A stretch of DNA of 64,000 nt, from the NCBI GenBank assembly GCA_036721855.1, contig DAIMKF010000006.1:17665-81664 (forward strand), given 5' to 3'. The translations under genes and the position numbers were made by a program. Under the pieces are notes generated by a model. The model had not been told where the DNA came from, did no database searches, and was given only the letters and a program-made list of their open reading frames with translations. The DNA is from JAHDNZ01 sp036721855 (GTDB lineage Bacteria; Bacillota; DTU065). This document shows positions 8,991 through 17,170 of the stretch, one piece after another; positions within the stretch are counted from its first letter, which is position 1; each line of letters starts with the position of its first letter.

Positions 8991-10155
8991 GGCCCCACCT
9001 CCTTACCAGAGTTTCGGCGATAATCTCAGCTGCATTGCTTTTAGGATATAATTCTTTGAGCTTTATAGAGATCTCATGGAGTTTTTCTTTATCCTGATAG
9101 ATAAAAAGAGCAACCTCGGCTACTTGGTTCAGATCCAAAAATCCTCTCAGTTCAGGCACAACTTCTTGATTGGCAAGCAAATTTGGCAAAGCTGTAGCAG
9201 TTATTGAAGCAGCTTTTTTCCAGATAAACCTCTCTTTAATAAATAAACCCAAGTACGGAATACTGCCAATAAGACCAGCTAATCCTGTCAGTGGGATCTC
9301 CCTGGCGATATTTAACGGTAAAACAACAAGCATTGGTAGCCCATAAAAAGCCATCTCCGCTGTATTAGTACCTGGTATAGTTAAAGCAAAAGCTGATGTT
9401 TCCATTATTTCATACTGCTTATTGTAAAAAAAAGGCACCTTGACTCCTGCAGATGTTTCAAGCATATTCTCGTCAATAATTCTACCGGTTACCCCTTTAA
9501 GTAACGGGTTCTGGTTTTTTAGAGCTTGGTATAGCATTGTCTTTTTAATAAACGGAGAGAGGCTAACCACAAATTCCAGATCGGATTGAGCTTCTTTCAT
9601 TTTCTCTGCTACACCTAAAAAGAAAGGTAGTAGGCTCTGAAAATGATGGCGACTCCCGGGAAAAAGTGCTATTTGCCTTGGGTTTTTAGATAGATTACCA
9701 TAAGTTAGGTTTGAAAGCATAAGATCGCCAACTATTTGTATCTTATCGGTCCTGACTCTTTTTTTAACTTCTTCTTTTACTTTTTGATTAGGTACAAAAA
9801 CCAGATCTATGTTTTTATTAGCTCTTTTAGTACTGTAAACTGCTACCGGGTAATTCAAAAGATTTCCAAGCCTTTGCGCATGCATAATGTCTCCACCTAA
9901 AAATAAGACACAGCCTGACTTTTCTTTGGGAATTTTAGTCTGTCCCAAAGCCAGCGACCAGTATCTATCGGGGGGATAGACATGCCTGATTGCTTCTTGT
10001 TGTAATAAAAAAGCTGTTTCTTGCCCCGAGGCAAATGTACAAGGGGTTACAACAACATCAACCTTAACCCCAAGATTGTAGAGGGCCTTAGCAACAGGTT
10101 TGACCCAGGCGGAAGTTTCTCCGGGACTATTAGTTGTTATCACTACCTGCACCAC
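8983..10155 (-). CDS. LpxB-like glycosyltransferase (second paralogue)
   Basis: The protein (about 390 residues from the chosen start) has an LpxB-like GT-B layout: VVQVVITTNSPGETSAWVKPV at the amino end, FPGSRHHFQSLLPFF in mid protein, and LTIPGTNTAEMAFYGLPMLVVL near residue 285, the equivalent of the LpxB donor site. The family is not one I can name beyond lipid-A-disaccharide-synthase-like; substrate unknown. I place the start at GTG 10155 (or the adjacent GTG 10152) because GGAGGT lies five bases upstream; an in-frame ATG at 10209 would lengthen the overlap with lpxB and has no such site. With this start it overlaps lpxB by 26 bases. It is followed by msbA (8-base overlap). Confidence 0.75.
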   Translation of the reverse strand: MVQVVITTNSPGETSAWVKPVAKALYNLGVKVDVVVTPCTFASGQETAFLLQQEAIRHVYPPDRYWSLALGQTKIPKEKSGCVLFLGGDIMHAQRLGNLLNYPVAVYSTKRANKNIDLVFVPNQKVKEEVKKRVRTDKIQIVGDLMLSNLTYGNLSKNPRQIALFPGSRHHFQSLLPFFLGVAEKMKEAQSDLEFVVSLSPFIKKTMLYQALKNQNPLLKGVTGRIIDENMLETSAGVKVPFFYNKQYEIMETSAFALTIPGTNTAEMAFYGLPMLVVLPLNIAREIPLTGLAGLIGSIPYLGLFIKERFIWKKAASITATALPNLLANQEVVPELRGFLDLNQVAEVALFIYQDKEKLHEISIKLKELYPKSNAAEIIAETLVRRWGRD

Positions 10156-11278
10156 GGGCCACCTCCAAAACAATTTTTGCGGTATTGGTATAAGCACCTT
10201 GACTCCCAAGCTTTGGACGAACTTTCCGTAACTTGGCTTGGATCTGTTTATTAGGTGCTGTATCTACCAAAAGAGGCTCTAGATTAGTTACCATATTGGA
10301 AACGGTAAATTTGTTATGAATAAGTTCGACAACTACTCTTTCATTTAAAATAATATTGGGCAAAGCATAATATTTTACTTTGACCAGTAGCTTAGTTAGC
10401 AGGGCTGTTAATATAGAAAGCTTATAGACAGATACCATTGGACGTGCTAAAAGCGCAGCCTCTAAGGTTACCGTCCCACAAGTGCAAAGACAGGCAGTTG
10501 CCGCAGCTATAGCCTGATGGGTGTTTTTTTCAATTATTACGACCTCAAAATCCGTATCCTTAGTGATATTTATGACCTTTTCCTTCTCAATTGAAGCGGC
10601 TAAAGCTAGAATAACCTGAAGATTTTGATTGGCTTTTTTTAACTCCTTAGCTGCTTCTAGCATCAATTTTAAATGAGTTTTAATTTCCTGGTTTCTAGAA
10701 CCCGGTAAAAGTGCTAAGACCGGTTTATTGGCATCAAGATCTAATTCTCTACACGCTGTTTCGCGAGAGATCTCGGTAGGGATTTCTTCTAAAAGGGGGT
10801 GGCCCACCATCTCTATATTGGCGCCGGCAGCTTGGTAAACAGCCAAATCCATAGGCATGATTGCTGCCACTGCATCTACTGTTTGGGCAACTTTTTTGGC
10901 TCTTTTTTGACCCCAAGCCCATGCTGAGGGAGGAACAAAATAGACACAAGAGATCCCCAAACCATGAGCAATTTTAGCCAAACGCATATTAAAGCCGGGA
11001 AAATCTATTAGCACTAGACAATCTGGGCGTCTTAAAATAAGTATATTTTGAAGACGCTTAAGCCATTTTTTAAAAAAGCCAACCAGCTTTAGCGCTTCTG
11101 TAAAGCCCACCACGCTTAATTGGGTCGGATCAAAGATTACCTCTAGACCTTCACTTTCCATAAGAGGACCTCCAAATCCGTAAAAGACGGTCTTAGGTAG
11201 GCTCTCTTTAATAGCTTTAATAAGACTAGCTCCGTAGTAATCCCCGGAGGCTTCTCCGCAAACTATCATTATCTGCAT
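10130..11278 (-). CDS. lpxB: lipid-A-disaccharide synthase LpxB
   Basis: LpxB joins UDP-2,3-diacylglucosamine to lipid X to form the lipid A disaccharide at the inner membrane. The protein begins MQIMIVCGEASGDYYGASLI, the diagnostic amino end of LpxB, and carries VGHPLLEE, the LPGSRNQEIKTHL segment, and CTCGTVTLEAALLARPMV near residue 285. About 382 residues is normal for the family. I place the start at ATG 11278, seven bases after GGGGG, and not at an ATG 54 bases upstream that would overlap lpxI. The canonical neighbours (lpxC-fabZ-lpxA-lpxI) precede it in the same operon. Confidence 0.93.
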   Translation of the reverse strand: MQIMIVCGEASGDYYGASLIKAIKESLPKTVFYGFGGPLMESEGLEVIFDPTQLSVVGFTEALKLVGFFKKWLKRLQNILILRRPDCLVLIDFPGFNMRLAKIAHGLGISCVYFVPPSAWAWGQKRAKKVAQTVDAVAAIMPMDLAVYQAAGANIEMVGHPLLEEIPTEISRETACRELDLDANKPVLALLPGSRNQEIKTHLKLMLEAAKELKKANQNLQVILALAASIEKEKVINITKDTDFEVVIIEKNTHQAIAAATACLCTCGTVTLEAALLARPMVSVYKLSILTALLTKLLVKVKYYALPNIILNERVVVELIHNKFTVSNMVTNLEPLLVDTAPNKQIQAKLRKVRPKLGSQGAYTNTAKIVLEVARGAGSDNN

Positions 11279-11300
11279 TCTTTTACCCCCATACCGGACC

Positions 11301-12101
11301 CTACTTTGCAAAGCCATAGATCGCCAAACCATTCTCTTTAGCTAGGCTGAAAGCTTCGTCTTTTTCCAGTAAAAAAGCTTTGCCGGCTTCTACAGCTAAG
11401 ACCCTAATTTTAGCAGCTATAGCCTTTTTAATAGTTTCGGCACCAAGTGCAGGTACATCTACACGCCAATCTTGGTTTGTGCGACTGACTTTAATGGCCA
11501 CAGCACCCTCTTTAGCCAGTTGGCCTCCTCTTAAGATAGTGGCATCCGTTCCATCGATAGCTTCGACTGCAAAAACCGTCTTTTTTTTCACCACAACAGT
11601 TTGTCCGATATCAGCATCTGCAACTATTTTTGCAATTTCAAAGCCAAAAAAGATATCTTCTAGTTCTTCTTTCGTAGGTTCACCTATAATTGCACCTTTT
11701 TTGGCTACTTCATCTTCTAGGTACTTTGCTTGAGAAGCAACATGGATACCATTTTTCTCAAAACTTTCAATGAGTGCTTTACAGATAGCATCATTTTGGA
11801 AATTTGGAATACGGCCAAGAATACTTAGCCAAGTTAAGTCGGGCTTAACCTGCAAAAATTCAATCTTGGAGAATCTCCCGGCCATAACTATTTCGTTAAT
11901 GCCTTCGGACTTGATATAGTTTATTAGCTTTTCTAATTCTCCTAAATCAAACACTTTGAACTGGACTTTTTCTAAACTAGGTATTTGTTTTTCAAAAGAA
12001 CTCAACATTATAACCGGTTCTAAACCTTTTGCTCTCATGCCCCTGGCAATTAAGGTGGGCATTATACCTCCACCGGCTATTATGCCAGCTTTACTCCTCA
12101 T
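11301..12101 (-). CDS. lpxI: UDP-2,3-diacylglucosamine pyrophosphatase LpxI
   Basis: The 266-residue protein matches LpxI (formerly DUF1009): AGIIAGGGIMPTLIARG at the amino end, SILGRIPNFQNDAICKALI in the middle and VDVPALGAETIKKA in the C-terminal catalytic domain. LpxI hydrolyses UDP-2,3-diacylglucosamine to lipid X plus UMP by attack on the alpha phosphate, replacing LpxH in many bacteria. No LpxH is visible here, so this is the presumed enzyme for the step. It overlaps lpxA by 11 bases and is followed by lpxB 22 bases later, exactly the pathway order. Confidence 0.93.
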   Translation of the reverse strand: MRSKAGIIAGGGIMPTLIARGMRAKGLEPVIMLSSFEKQIPSLEKVQFKVFDLGELEKLINYIKSEGINEIVMAGRFSKIEFLQVKPDLTWLSILGRIPNFQNDAICKALIESFEKNGIHVASQAKYLEDEVAKKGAIIGEPTKEELEDIFFGFEIAKIVADADIGQTVVVKKKTVFAVEAIDGTDATILRGGQLAKEGAVAIKVSRTNQDWRVDVPALGAETIKKAIAAKIRVLAVEAGKAFLLEKDEAFSLAKENGLAIYGFAK

Positions 12102-12903
12102 TCTCGTCTCCTTCTTCCTTTTGGCGTGCAGAACATATACCTCGTCCTACTTCACGCAAAAACCTAACAAAATGGTCTATTTCGGGATAGCCTTTTAAGG
12201 TTTGTTCAATAGCACTAATCGCTTGAGAGACATTTAAGTCTTGGCGGTAGAGTATTTTATAGGCCTTTTTAATTTCAGCCCTAACCTCCGGAGTTAGACC
12301 ACCACGCCTTAGACCAACAAAGTTTACACCAGCTACTTTAGCTGGTGCTCCATCTACCAATAAAAAAGGAGGTACATTTTTGGTAACCTTTGAGACTCCG
12401 CCAATCATTGCCATTGTCCCAATGCGGCAAAACTGGTGGACCCCGGACATGCCTCCGATAACTACTCTATCTTCAACGGTTACATGGCCGGCAAGACCTG
12501 CTCCATGTGAAAGAATTACATTGCTTCCTACCTGACAGTCATGGGCAATATGTGAAAAGGCCATAATTAAAGTATCCTTGCCAATGATTGTATAGCCATT
12601 ACCTGTAGCTGTGCCTCTTTCAATAGAAGCCATCTCTCTTACTTGTGTATTCTCTCCTATTATAACCAGTGTCTTTTCACCTTTGTATTTTAAATCCTGT
12701 GGTTGCATGCCGATAATAACTCCGCCATTTATGTGGCAATTTTCCCCTATTTGGCTGCCTGAGTGTATAGTGCACCTCTCACCAAGATAAACATTATCAC
12801 CGATTTCAGCCTCAGTTTCTACAATACAAAAAGGACCAATCTCTACATTTATTCCTAACTGTGCTTTGGGATCGACTATAGCTGTAGGATGAATCTTAAC
12901 CAC
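12091..12903 (-). CDS. lpxA: UDP-N-acetylglucosamine acyltransferase LpxA
   Basis: LpxA catalyses the first step of lipid A synthesis, transfer of a 3-hydroxyacyl chain from ACP to UDP-GlcNAc. The 270-residue protein is a left-handed beta helix of hexapeptide repeats from IHPTAIVDPKAQLG to about residue 190, with the catalytic-region histidine in MAFSHIAHDCQVGSN and LSHGAGLAGHVTVED, followed by the C-terminal helical tail (GLRRGGLTPEVRAEIKKAY) typical of LpxA rather than LpxD. The GTG start is preceded by GGAGGGGGG about 13-15 bases away. The gene overlaps lpxI. Confidence 0.95.
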   Translation of the reverse strand: MVKIHPTAIVDPKAQLGINVEIGPFCIVETEAEIGDNVYLGERCTIHSGSQIGENCHINGGVIIGMQPQDLKYKGEKTLVIIGENTQVREMASIERGTATGNGYTIIGKDTLIMAFSHIAHDCQVGSNVILSHGAGLAGHVTVEDRVVIGGMSGVHQFCRIGTMAMIGGVSKVTKNVPPFLLVDGAPAKVAGVNFVGLRRGGLTPEVRAEIKKAYKILYRQDLNVSQAISAIEQTLKGYPEIDHFVRFLREVGRGICSARQKEEGDENEE

Positions 12904-12960
12904 TTCTACTTTGGCCCCCCTCCTAAAAGTAATCAGTTTTCTGAATCTAAGTCAACTGCT

Positions 12961-13380
12961 TTAGCCCAGGGCAAATAGCAACTCTGCTTGGGCCACAATT
13001 TTACCGTCTACTAAAGCATTGCTGTTAACCCTGACAATGTTGCCTTTAGCTTTAATAATGTTCACTTCAACAATAAGTTGATCCCCGGGAACTACAGGCT
13101 TGCGAAAACGTGCTTTATCAACCCCGGCAAATAAAGGTGTCCCTTCTTTTTCCTCACGGCTTGCCATAAAAGCTATCCCGGTAGACTGAGCCATAATTTC
13201 TAAGATATAAACACCAGGTAGAAGCGGGTTTTGAGGGTAATGTCCCCTAAATTGGGGTTCGTTTATAGAAACATTTTTCAATGTGACTACTCTTTTACCA
13301 GGTTCAAGCTCTAATACTCTGTCAATTAGAAGCATTGGATAGCGATGTGGTAGTAGAGCCATGATCTCTTTGATGTTCAT
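12961..13380 (-). CDS. fabZ: 3-hydroxyacyl-ACP dehydratase FabZ
   Basis: FabZ dehydrates beta-hydroxyacyl-ACP in fatty-acid elongation and competes with LpxA for the same substrate. The 139-residue hot-dog-fold protein has MALLPHRYPMLLIDRVLE, the catalytic histidine in GHYPQNPLLPGVYILEIMAQ with its partner glutamate, and a DQLIVEV strand, all typical. Its ATG directly follows the lpxC stop, suggesting coupled translation. The lpxC-fabZ-lpxA order is conserved in many diderm bacteria, where balanced LpxC and FabZ activity matters. Confidence 0.96.
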   Translation of the reverse strand: MNIKEIMALLPHRYPMLLIDRVLELEPGKRVVTLKNVSINEPQFRGHYPQNPLLPGVYILEIMAQSTGIAFMASREEKEGTPLFAGVDKARFRKPVVPGDQLIVEVNIIKAKGNIVRVNSNALVDGKIVAQAELLFALG

Positions 13381-14232
13381 TTAATATCCCTTTCTGTTCT
13401 TTTTATTTGACATTTTCATCTGCTCGGCTATTTTTTGGGCTAACAAAGCATTATGTCTATGACCGGTTTTTACGGCTATGATGTGAGCCAAAAGACGATA
13501 TTCTCCTATAAGTGCCAGATCTCCATAGAGATCTAAAAGCTTGTGCCTGGCAACTTCGTCTTCAAAGCGTCGTTCATTGGCAAAGCCATTGCTATCGATT
13601 AAAACAACCATACTTTCATCTCCACCTAAAGCTAATCCTTTTGAGCGCAAATCATTTAGCCGTTCTTTAAAAGCAATGGTTCTGGCCGGAGCTAATTCAG
13701 TGAGAAAATCATCTTTCTTATCTAAGTAATCAAAAAACATATCTGGAATAGGCATCCCTTCAGAGACAAATGTATAAGAAAGTCTCAGCTGATTAGCGGG
13801 AACAGCAACAATAAAGGCTTGTCCATCATTAATAGTTATCGTCTCTTTAAGCTTAAACACAGGTTTTGCTTCCTGTTTTACCTGACCACCTAAAATAAGC
13901 TTTTTATAAAACTCCAGAGCTGAACCGTCTAAGGCTGGAAGCTCCGGACCATCAAGCTCTATTTTTATATTATCCAGTCCTAGACCCTGACAAGCAGCCA
14001 GAAAATGCTCTACTGTGAGAATTTTGTCCTTCCCAACATTTAAAGCCGTACAAAGAGGGAGCTCTAAACGGTTTTGCCAAAAAACTCTAACTTCCGGCTG
14101 ATTCTCTAAATCAGTTCTGATAAATCTCCTTCCGTAATATGCCTCTTCAGGCAGCACTTTCATTGTCACTACCTTACCTGTATGTAACCCTCTACCACTA
14201 ATTATGACAGGTTTTGCCAGTGTTTGCTGCAT
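13381..14232 (-). CDS. lpxC: UDP-3-O-acyl-N-acetylglucosamine deacetylase LpxC
   Basis: LpxC is the zinc-dependent deacetylase that commits UDP-acyl-GlcNAc to lipid A. Visible motifs are ISGRGLHTGK at the amino end, the zinc histidine segment TVEHFLAACQGLGLDNIKIEL, PALDGSALEF, the HKLLDLYGDLALIG segment with the second zinc histidine and aspartate, and the C-terminal KTGHRHNALLAQ histidine. I prefer the ATG at 14232, giving about 283 residues and the usual spacing to the GLHTGK motif. An in-frame ATG at 14289 adds 19 residues; the AAAGGAGG just inside that extension has no start codon at useful spacing, so the start is not settled. It heads the lpx operon. Confidence 0.94.
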   Translation of the reverse strand: MQQTLAKPVIISGRGLHTGKVVTMKVLPEEAYYGRRFIRTDLENQPEVRVFWQNRLELPLCTALNVGKDKILTVEHFLAACQGLGLDNIKIELDGPELPALDGSALEFYKKLILGGQVKQEAKPVFKLKETITINDGQAFIVAVPANQLRLSYTFVSEGMPIPDMFFDYLDKKDDFLTELAPARTIAFKERLNDLRSKGLALGGDESMVVLIDSNGFANERRFEDEVARHKLLDLYGDLALIGEYRLLAHIIAVKTGHRHNALLAQKIAEQMKMSNKKNRKGY

Positions 14233-14442
14233 AGTTTTAGCAAGTAAGACCCAAAGAATTGGAGACTGACTCGCTTCCTCCTTTAACATATTATTTTTAC
14301 TAAGTCTTAGTACTTAAGTAACCCTTATAATTATTCGTCTCTATCTTTTAATCTTATTAAAATACATCAACTCTGAGTTGTTGAACCTTTTCTAAAATTA
14401 ACTTCTTGTGAGTATTATTCTGCGAAAGTTTAGAGGTTCCTT

Positions 14443-14478
14443 CAGTAAGAAGCAGGTCCAAAGACCTGCTTCTTACTG
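14443..14478 (-). terminator. long hairpin at the end of the ATPase gene
   Basis: A perfect 16-base stem (CAGTAAGAAGCAGGTC) with a four-base loop overlaps the TAA stop of the ATPase gene. It lacks a clear T-run on the minus strand, so it may be an intrinsic terminator without a tail or an mRNA 3'-end stabiliser. The 14290-14442 interval that follows contains the lpxC leader and no recognisable gene. Confidence 0.6.
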
Positions 14479-15213
14479 TGCTAACTTACTTAAAGCTTCT
14501 TTTGTATCCAAGAGTCTTTCTCTGTACATTATACCAAGATAAGAGGCTGGCTGAGCAAATATTTTCTGAGGCGAAGCTTCTTCCACAATTTTGCCGGATT
14601 CCATAAGAACCAGCCGATCTGCCACTTTTAGAGCAAACGGCATCTCATGGGTTACTACCAACATCGTTTTTCTCTGGGCTAAAGAATCCATAATTCGCAA
14701 AATCTCATGGACATACATAGGATCAAGAGCTGCTGTTGGTTCATCCCAAAAGATAATATCCGGATCTAGAGCCAGAGCTCTGGCAATACCTACCCGTTGT
14801 TTTTCACCACCGGAGAGCTGTCTGGGATAGCGAAACCTTTTTTCCCAAAGGCCAACTGATTTTATGGCTTTTTCCGCTTGCGAAATATTTCGGTTGCCTT
14901 CCCAAAGGGCTAACAAAACATTTTCCAGTACGGTAAAATGCTCAAGCAACTGAAATTCTTGAAAAACTATACCCATTTTGCGCCTTTTTTTTCGTAGCAT
15001 CTTTTCCGAAAGTGCTTGCAAATTGACACCTTCAAACCAGACTTCTCCTGCCTGAGGTTTAATAAGCCCTAGGGCTACTCTTATAAGAGTAGATTTGCCA
15101 CAACCACTCGGACCTGTCAAAACCACGGTTTCTCCTTCGTTGATGGTAAGATTAATATCTGCGAGAATCTTAATTTTATTTCTTTCTAAAAGTATATTGT
15201 GTAATTCAAGCAT
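14473..15213 (-). CDS. ABC transporter ATPase, polar amino-acid (GlnQ-like) type
   Basis: The 246-residue ATPase has Walker A GPSGCGKST, Q-loop IVFQEFQLLEHFTVLENVLLA, signature LSGGEKQRVGIARAL, Walker B IIFWDEPTAALDP and switch VVTHEMPFALKVADR. The THEMPFA and GKIVEEASPQKIF segments are characteristic of GlnQ-type importers; the FQLLEHFTVLENV segment also recalls LolD/FtsE-type ATPases. Residue F-W in Walker B (IIFWDEP) is unusual. Its ATG start overlaps the upstream permease gene by eight bases, so the two form one transporter. No substrate-binding protein gene is nearby; the cargo is unknown. Confidence 0.85.
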   Translation of the reverse strand: MLELHNILLERNKIKILADINLTINEGETVVLTGPSGCGKSTLIRVALGLIKPQAGEVWFEGVNLQALSEKMLRKKRRKMGIVFQEFQLLEHFTVLENVLLALWEGNRNISQAEKAIKSVGLWEKRFRYPRQLSGGEKQRVGIARALALDPDIIFWDEPTAALDPMYVHEILRIMDSLAQRKTMLVVTHEMPFALKVADRLVLMESGKIVEEASPQKIFAQPASYLGIMYRERLLDTKEALSKLAQ

Positions 15214-17056
15214 GCTTAAACCTCCCCTGAGAAAGCAGCTTGCGGCGATTAATCAGCTGCCAAAGACCCGGTCTGCCGTCTGGGACAATAACCTGTCGGT
15301 AAAGTTCTCTCTTAGAAAGGCCCAATGCCTCGCCTGCTTCAATGCTTTTGGCATTAAGAGGCGAAATACGATTGGCCATGGTAATTAAGAGTGCACTACC
15401 TAAACCTCCGGCTACTATATAGATTACTTTAACTAACAGTGTAGTTGAAAAAGGCATGATTAAAGCTACCAGGCTTATTTCGGTTATACCTAGAATCCAG
15501 CCATAAAAAGGAGCCAAGAAGTTTTGTTTCATAAGCAGGTAACTGCCCCATAACGAATGATCAATGGCTATAAAGACCCAAAGAAGAATGACTGCGGCTG
15601 CTAAAGCCGCTAAGGGTACTATACCGCCAACTACTCCTCCAATTTGGCTTTTAATATCCTCTTTTATTTCAGCTGCGGGTTTGCAAACAACCCCGGGGAT
15701 TGTAGGAGCTTTTTCGGTAGTTACAACCCTAAGTGCCTTTTGGCGATTTAAGGATTCTATATCACGCCAGCTTTTATATATATCTTCGTCGCTCCAAGAT
15801 GGCAAACTTTCCTTGAGTTTTAATAGTGGGTCTGCGGGTAGAGTTTTAATCCATTCAAGAACCTTGTTCGCAAGATCAGCCCGGAAGTTTTCCGGTAATC
15901 TCCCAATTCGATCCCACAAAATCAGTATCTCCAGCTTAGATCTCAAGGCTTCAGGCAACTCTAAGTTTTGTTTTCTTGCCAACTGTTCTAAATCTCTAAG
16001 AAGTAGTGAAAAGTCTTGGCCTTGCAGAATCTTGGTTGCTAGTTCTTTGGCGCTTACTTTTAAATCGGTAGCATCGGAAACAGGCGTCCAAGACTCAAGA
16101 TCCCGACGTGGACTTTCTAAACGATAAGTTGGTAGTACTTCTTTAAGACGTCCGCTCCCATCAAGCAGATAAGCCTTTTCATTGCCTTTTAACTTTAAGG
16201 AGTCTCCGCTTACAAGGTATATACCATCTGTAAAAACACGGGCACGAAATTCGGTTTTGGGCTTGGAACCGATTTTAAGAGATTGATTAGATAAAATAAG
16301 ATCAGCTCCGACTGGAAGTTTTTTGTCAAAGACTAATCGGGAATTATAACTTTTTAAAAGTCTGACTGCATCACCCATAACTCCTTCTGTGGAAGCAGCT
16401 AAATACCAGTATTCTTTGCCTTCCAAAGCCTTTTCTATTTCTTTTCGGGCTTTGGCAGCTTCTTGATTAGTCTGATCGGTTAACTCCAGTTCCCAAACAT
16501 AGTAAGGAGCAGTTAGAGTCCTTAGCTTATTCTGAACGCTTTCCAAATGCCTTCTATCACGAGCAACCACATAAAGCCCTGTAGGCCCTTTGGCTGCAAA
16601 GCGTATTTCAGGCCAGGTATTTACCTGTTTAATTAATTTAGGATATACCTCCTGAGGTATTCCTTGCACTATAATTGCTGTATCCAGTAAAAGAGCTAAT
16701 CCGGCATAACCCGGCAGAGGACCGACAAGTTTAGCTACCTCATCTAAAGCACCGTTTTTCAAATCCTGTTCACTAAATCCTATCAAAATGTGTGTCTTAT
16801 CACCTAGTGTTTTACCTACACGATAGCGAAAAGCTTCTCGGCCGGAGTATGTTTCTTGTAAACCTTGCAAAAAACCCAGGGTATTTTTCTTTTCTACCTG
16901 GACAACAACTTGGTAATCTTTTCCCCCGACCAAATCATCTAATCCCCTTTGTACATAGAAGGAAAAGCCATGACCAGCGGCAAGAAGTGCAGTTGTGAGC
17001 AAAATAATTTCCAGAAAAATTACTATGGCTAAATCTGTGTGAATTCCACCACGCAT
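15206..17056 (-). CDS. ABC permease-like protein with large external domain and terminal EAA loop
   Basis: The 616-residue protein starts with one membrane helix (about 9-30), followed by about 440 residues predicted to be outside the cytoplasm, then about four helices (about 475-580), and ends with IEAGEALGLSKRELYRQVIVPDGRPG, which matches the EAA coupling loop of type I importer permeases. Importer permeases normally have one or two helices after the EAA loop; none follows here. The helix, external domain, helices order is closer to FtsX/MacB-like permeases. The overlapping ATPase gene confirms an ABC system. I do not recognise the external domain, which has many Lys, Glu and Leu. The start has GAGGAGGGAGACTC before ATG. 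It sits between the lpt and lpx gene groups. Confidence 0.7.
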   Translation of the reverse strand: MRGGIHTDLAIVIFLEIILLTTALLAAGHGFSFYVQRGLDDLVGGKDYQVVVQVEKKNTLGFLQGLQETYSGREAFRYRVGKTLGDKTHILIGFSEQDLKNGALDEVAKLVGPLPGYAGLALLLDTAIIVQGIPQEVYPKLIKQVNTWPEIRFAAKGPTGLYVVARDRRHLESVQNKLRTLTAPYYVWELELTDQTNQEAAKARKEIEKALEGKEYWYLAASTEGVMGDAVRLLKSYNSRLVFDKKLPVGADLILSNQSLKIGSKPKTEFRARVFTDGIYLVSGDSLKLKGNEKAYLLDGSGRLKEVLPTYRLESPRRDLESWTPVSDATDLKVSAKELATKILQGQDFSLLLRDLEQLARKQNLELPEALRSKLEILILWDRIGRLPENFRADLANKVLEWIKTLPADPLLKLKESLPSWSDEDIYKSWRDIESLNRQKALRVVTTEKAPTIPGVVCKPAAEIKEDIKSQIGGVVGGIVPLAALAAAVILLWVFIAIDHSLWGSYLLMKQNFLAPFYGWILGITEISLVALIMPFSTTLLVKVIYIVAGGLGSALLITMANRISPLNAKSIEAGEALGLSKRELYRQVIVPDGRPGLWQLINRRKLLSQGRFKHA

Positions 17057-17146
17057 GAGTCTCCCTCCTCTCGCCTCAATTATAGCAGAATCAACATCTC
17101 TGCCCCATTGGTAAGTTCCTGCATTTTAAACAGAAGCTAGAAAAAA

Positions 17147-17167
17147 AGAGGGGCGGTTAGCCCCTCT
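17147..17167 (-). terminator. rho-independent terminator after the aminotransferase
   Basis: Stem AGAGGGGC/GCCCCTCT with a five-base loop; on the minus strand it is followed by seven T, four bases after the aminotransferase stop codon (17171). Confidence 0.93.
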
Positions 17168-17170
17168 TCT

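Noticed and set aside
10155..10209. Upstream ATG extension of the second LpxB-like gene
   Set aside because: It overlaps the lpxB coding region and has no Shine-Dalgarno, whereas GTG 10155 has GGAGGT five bases upstream.
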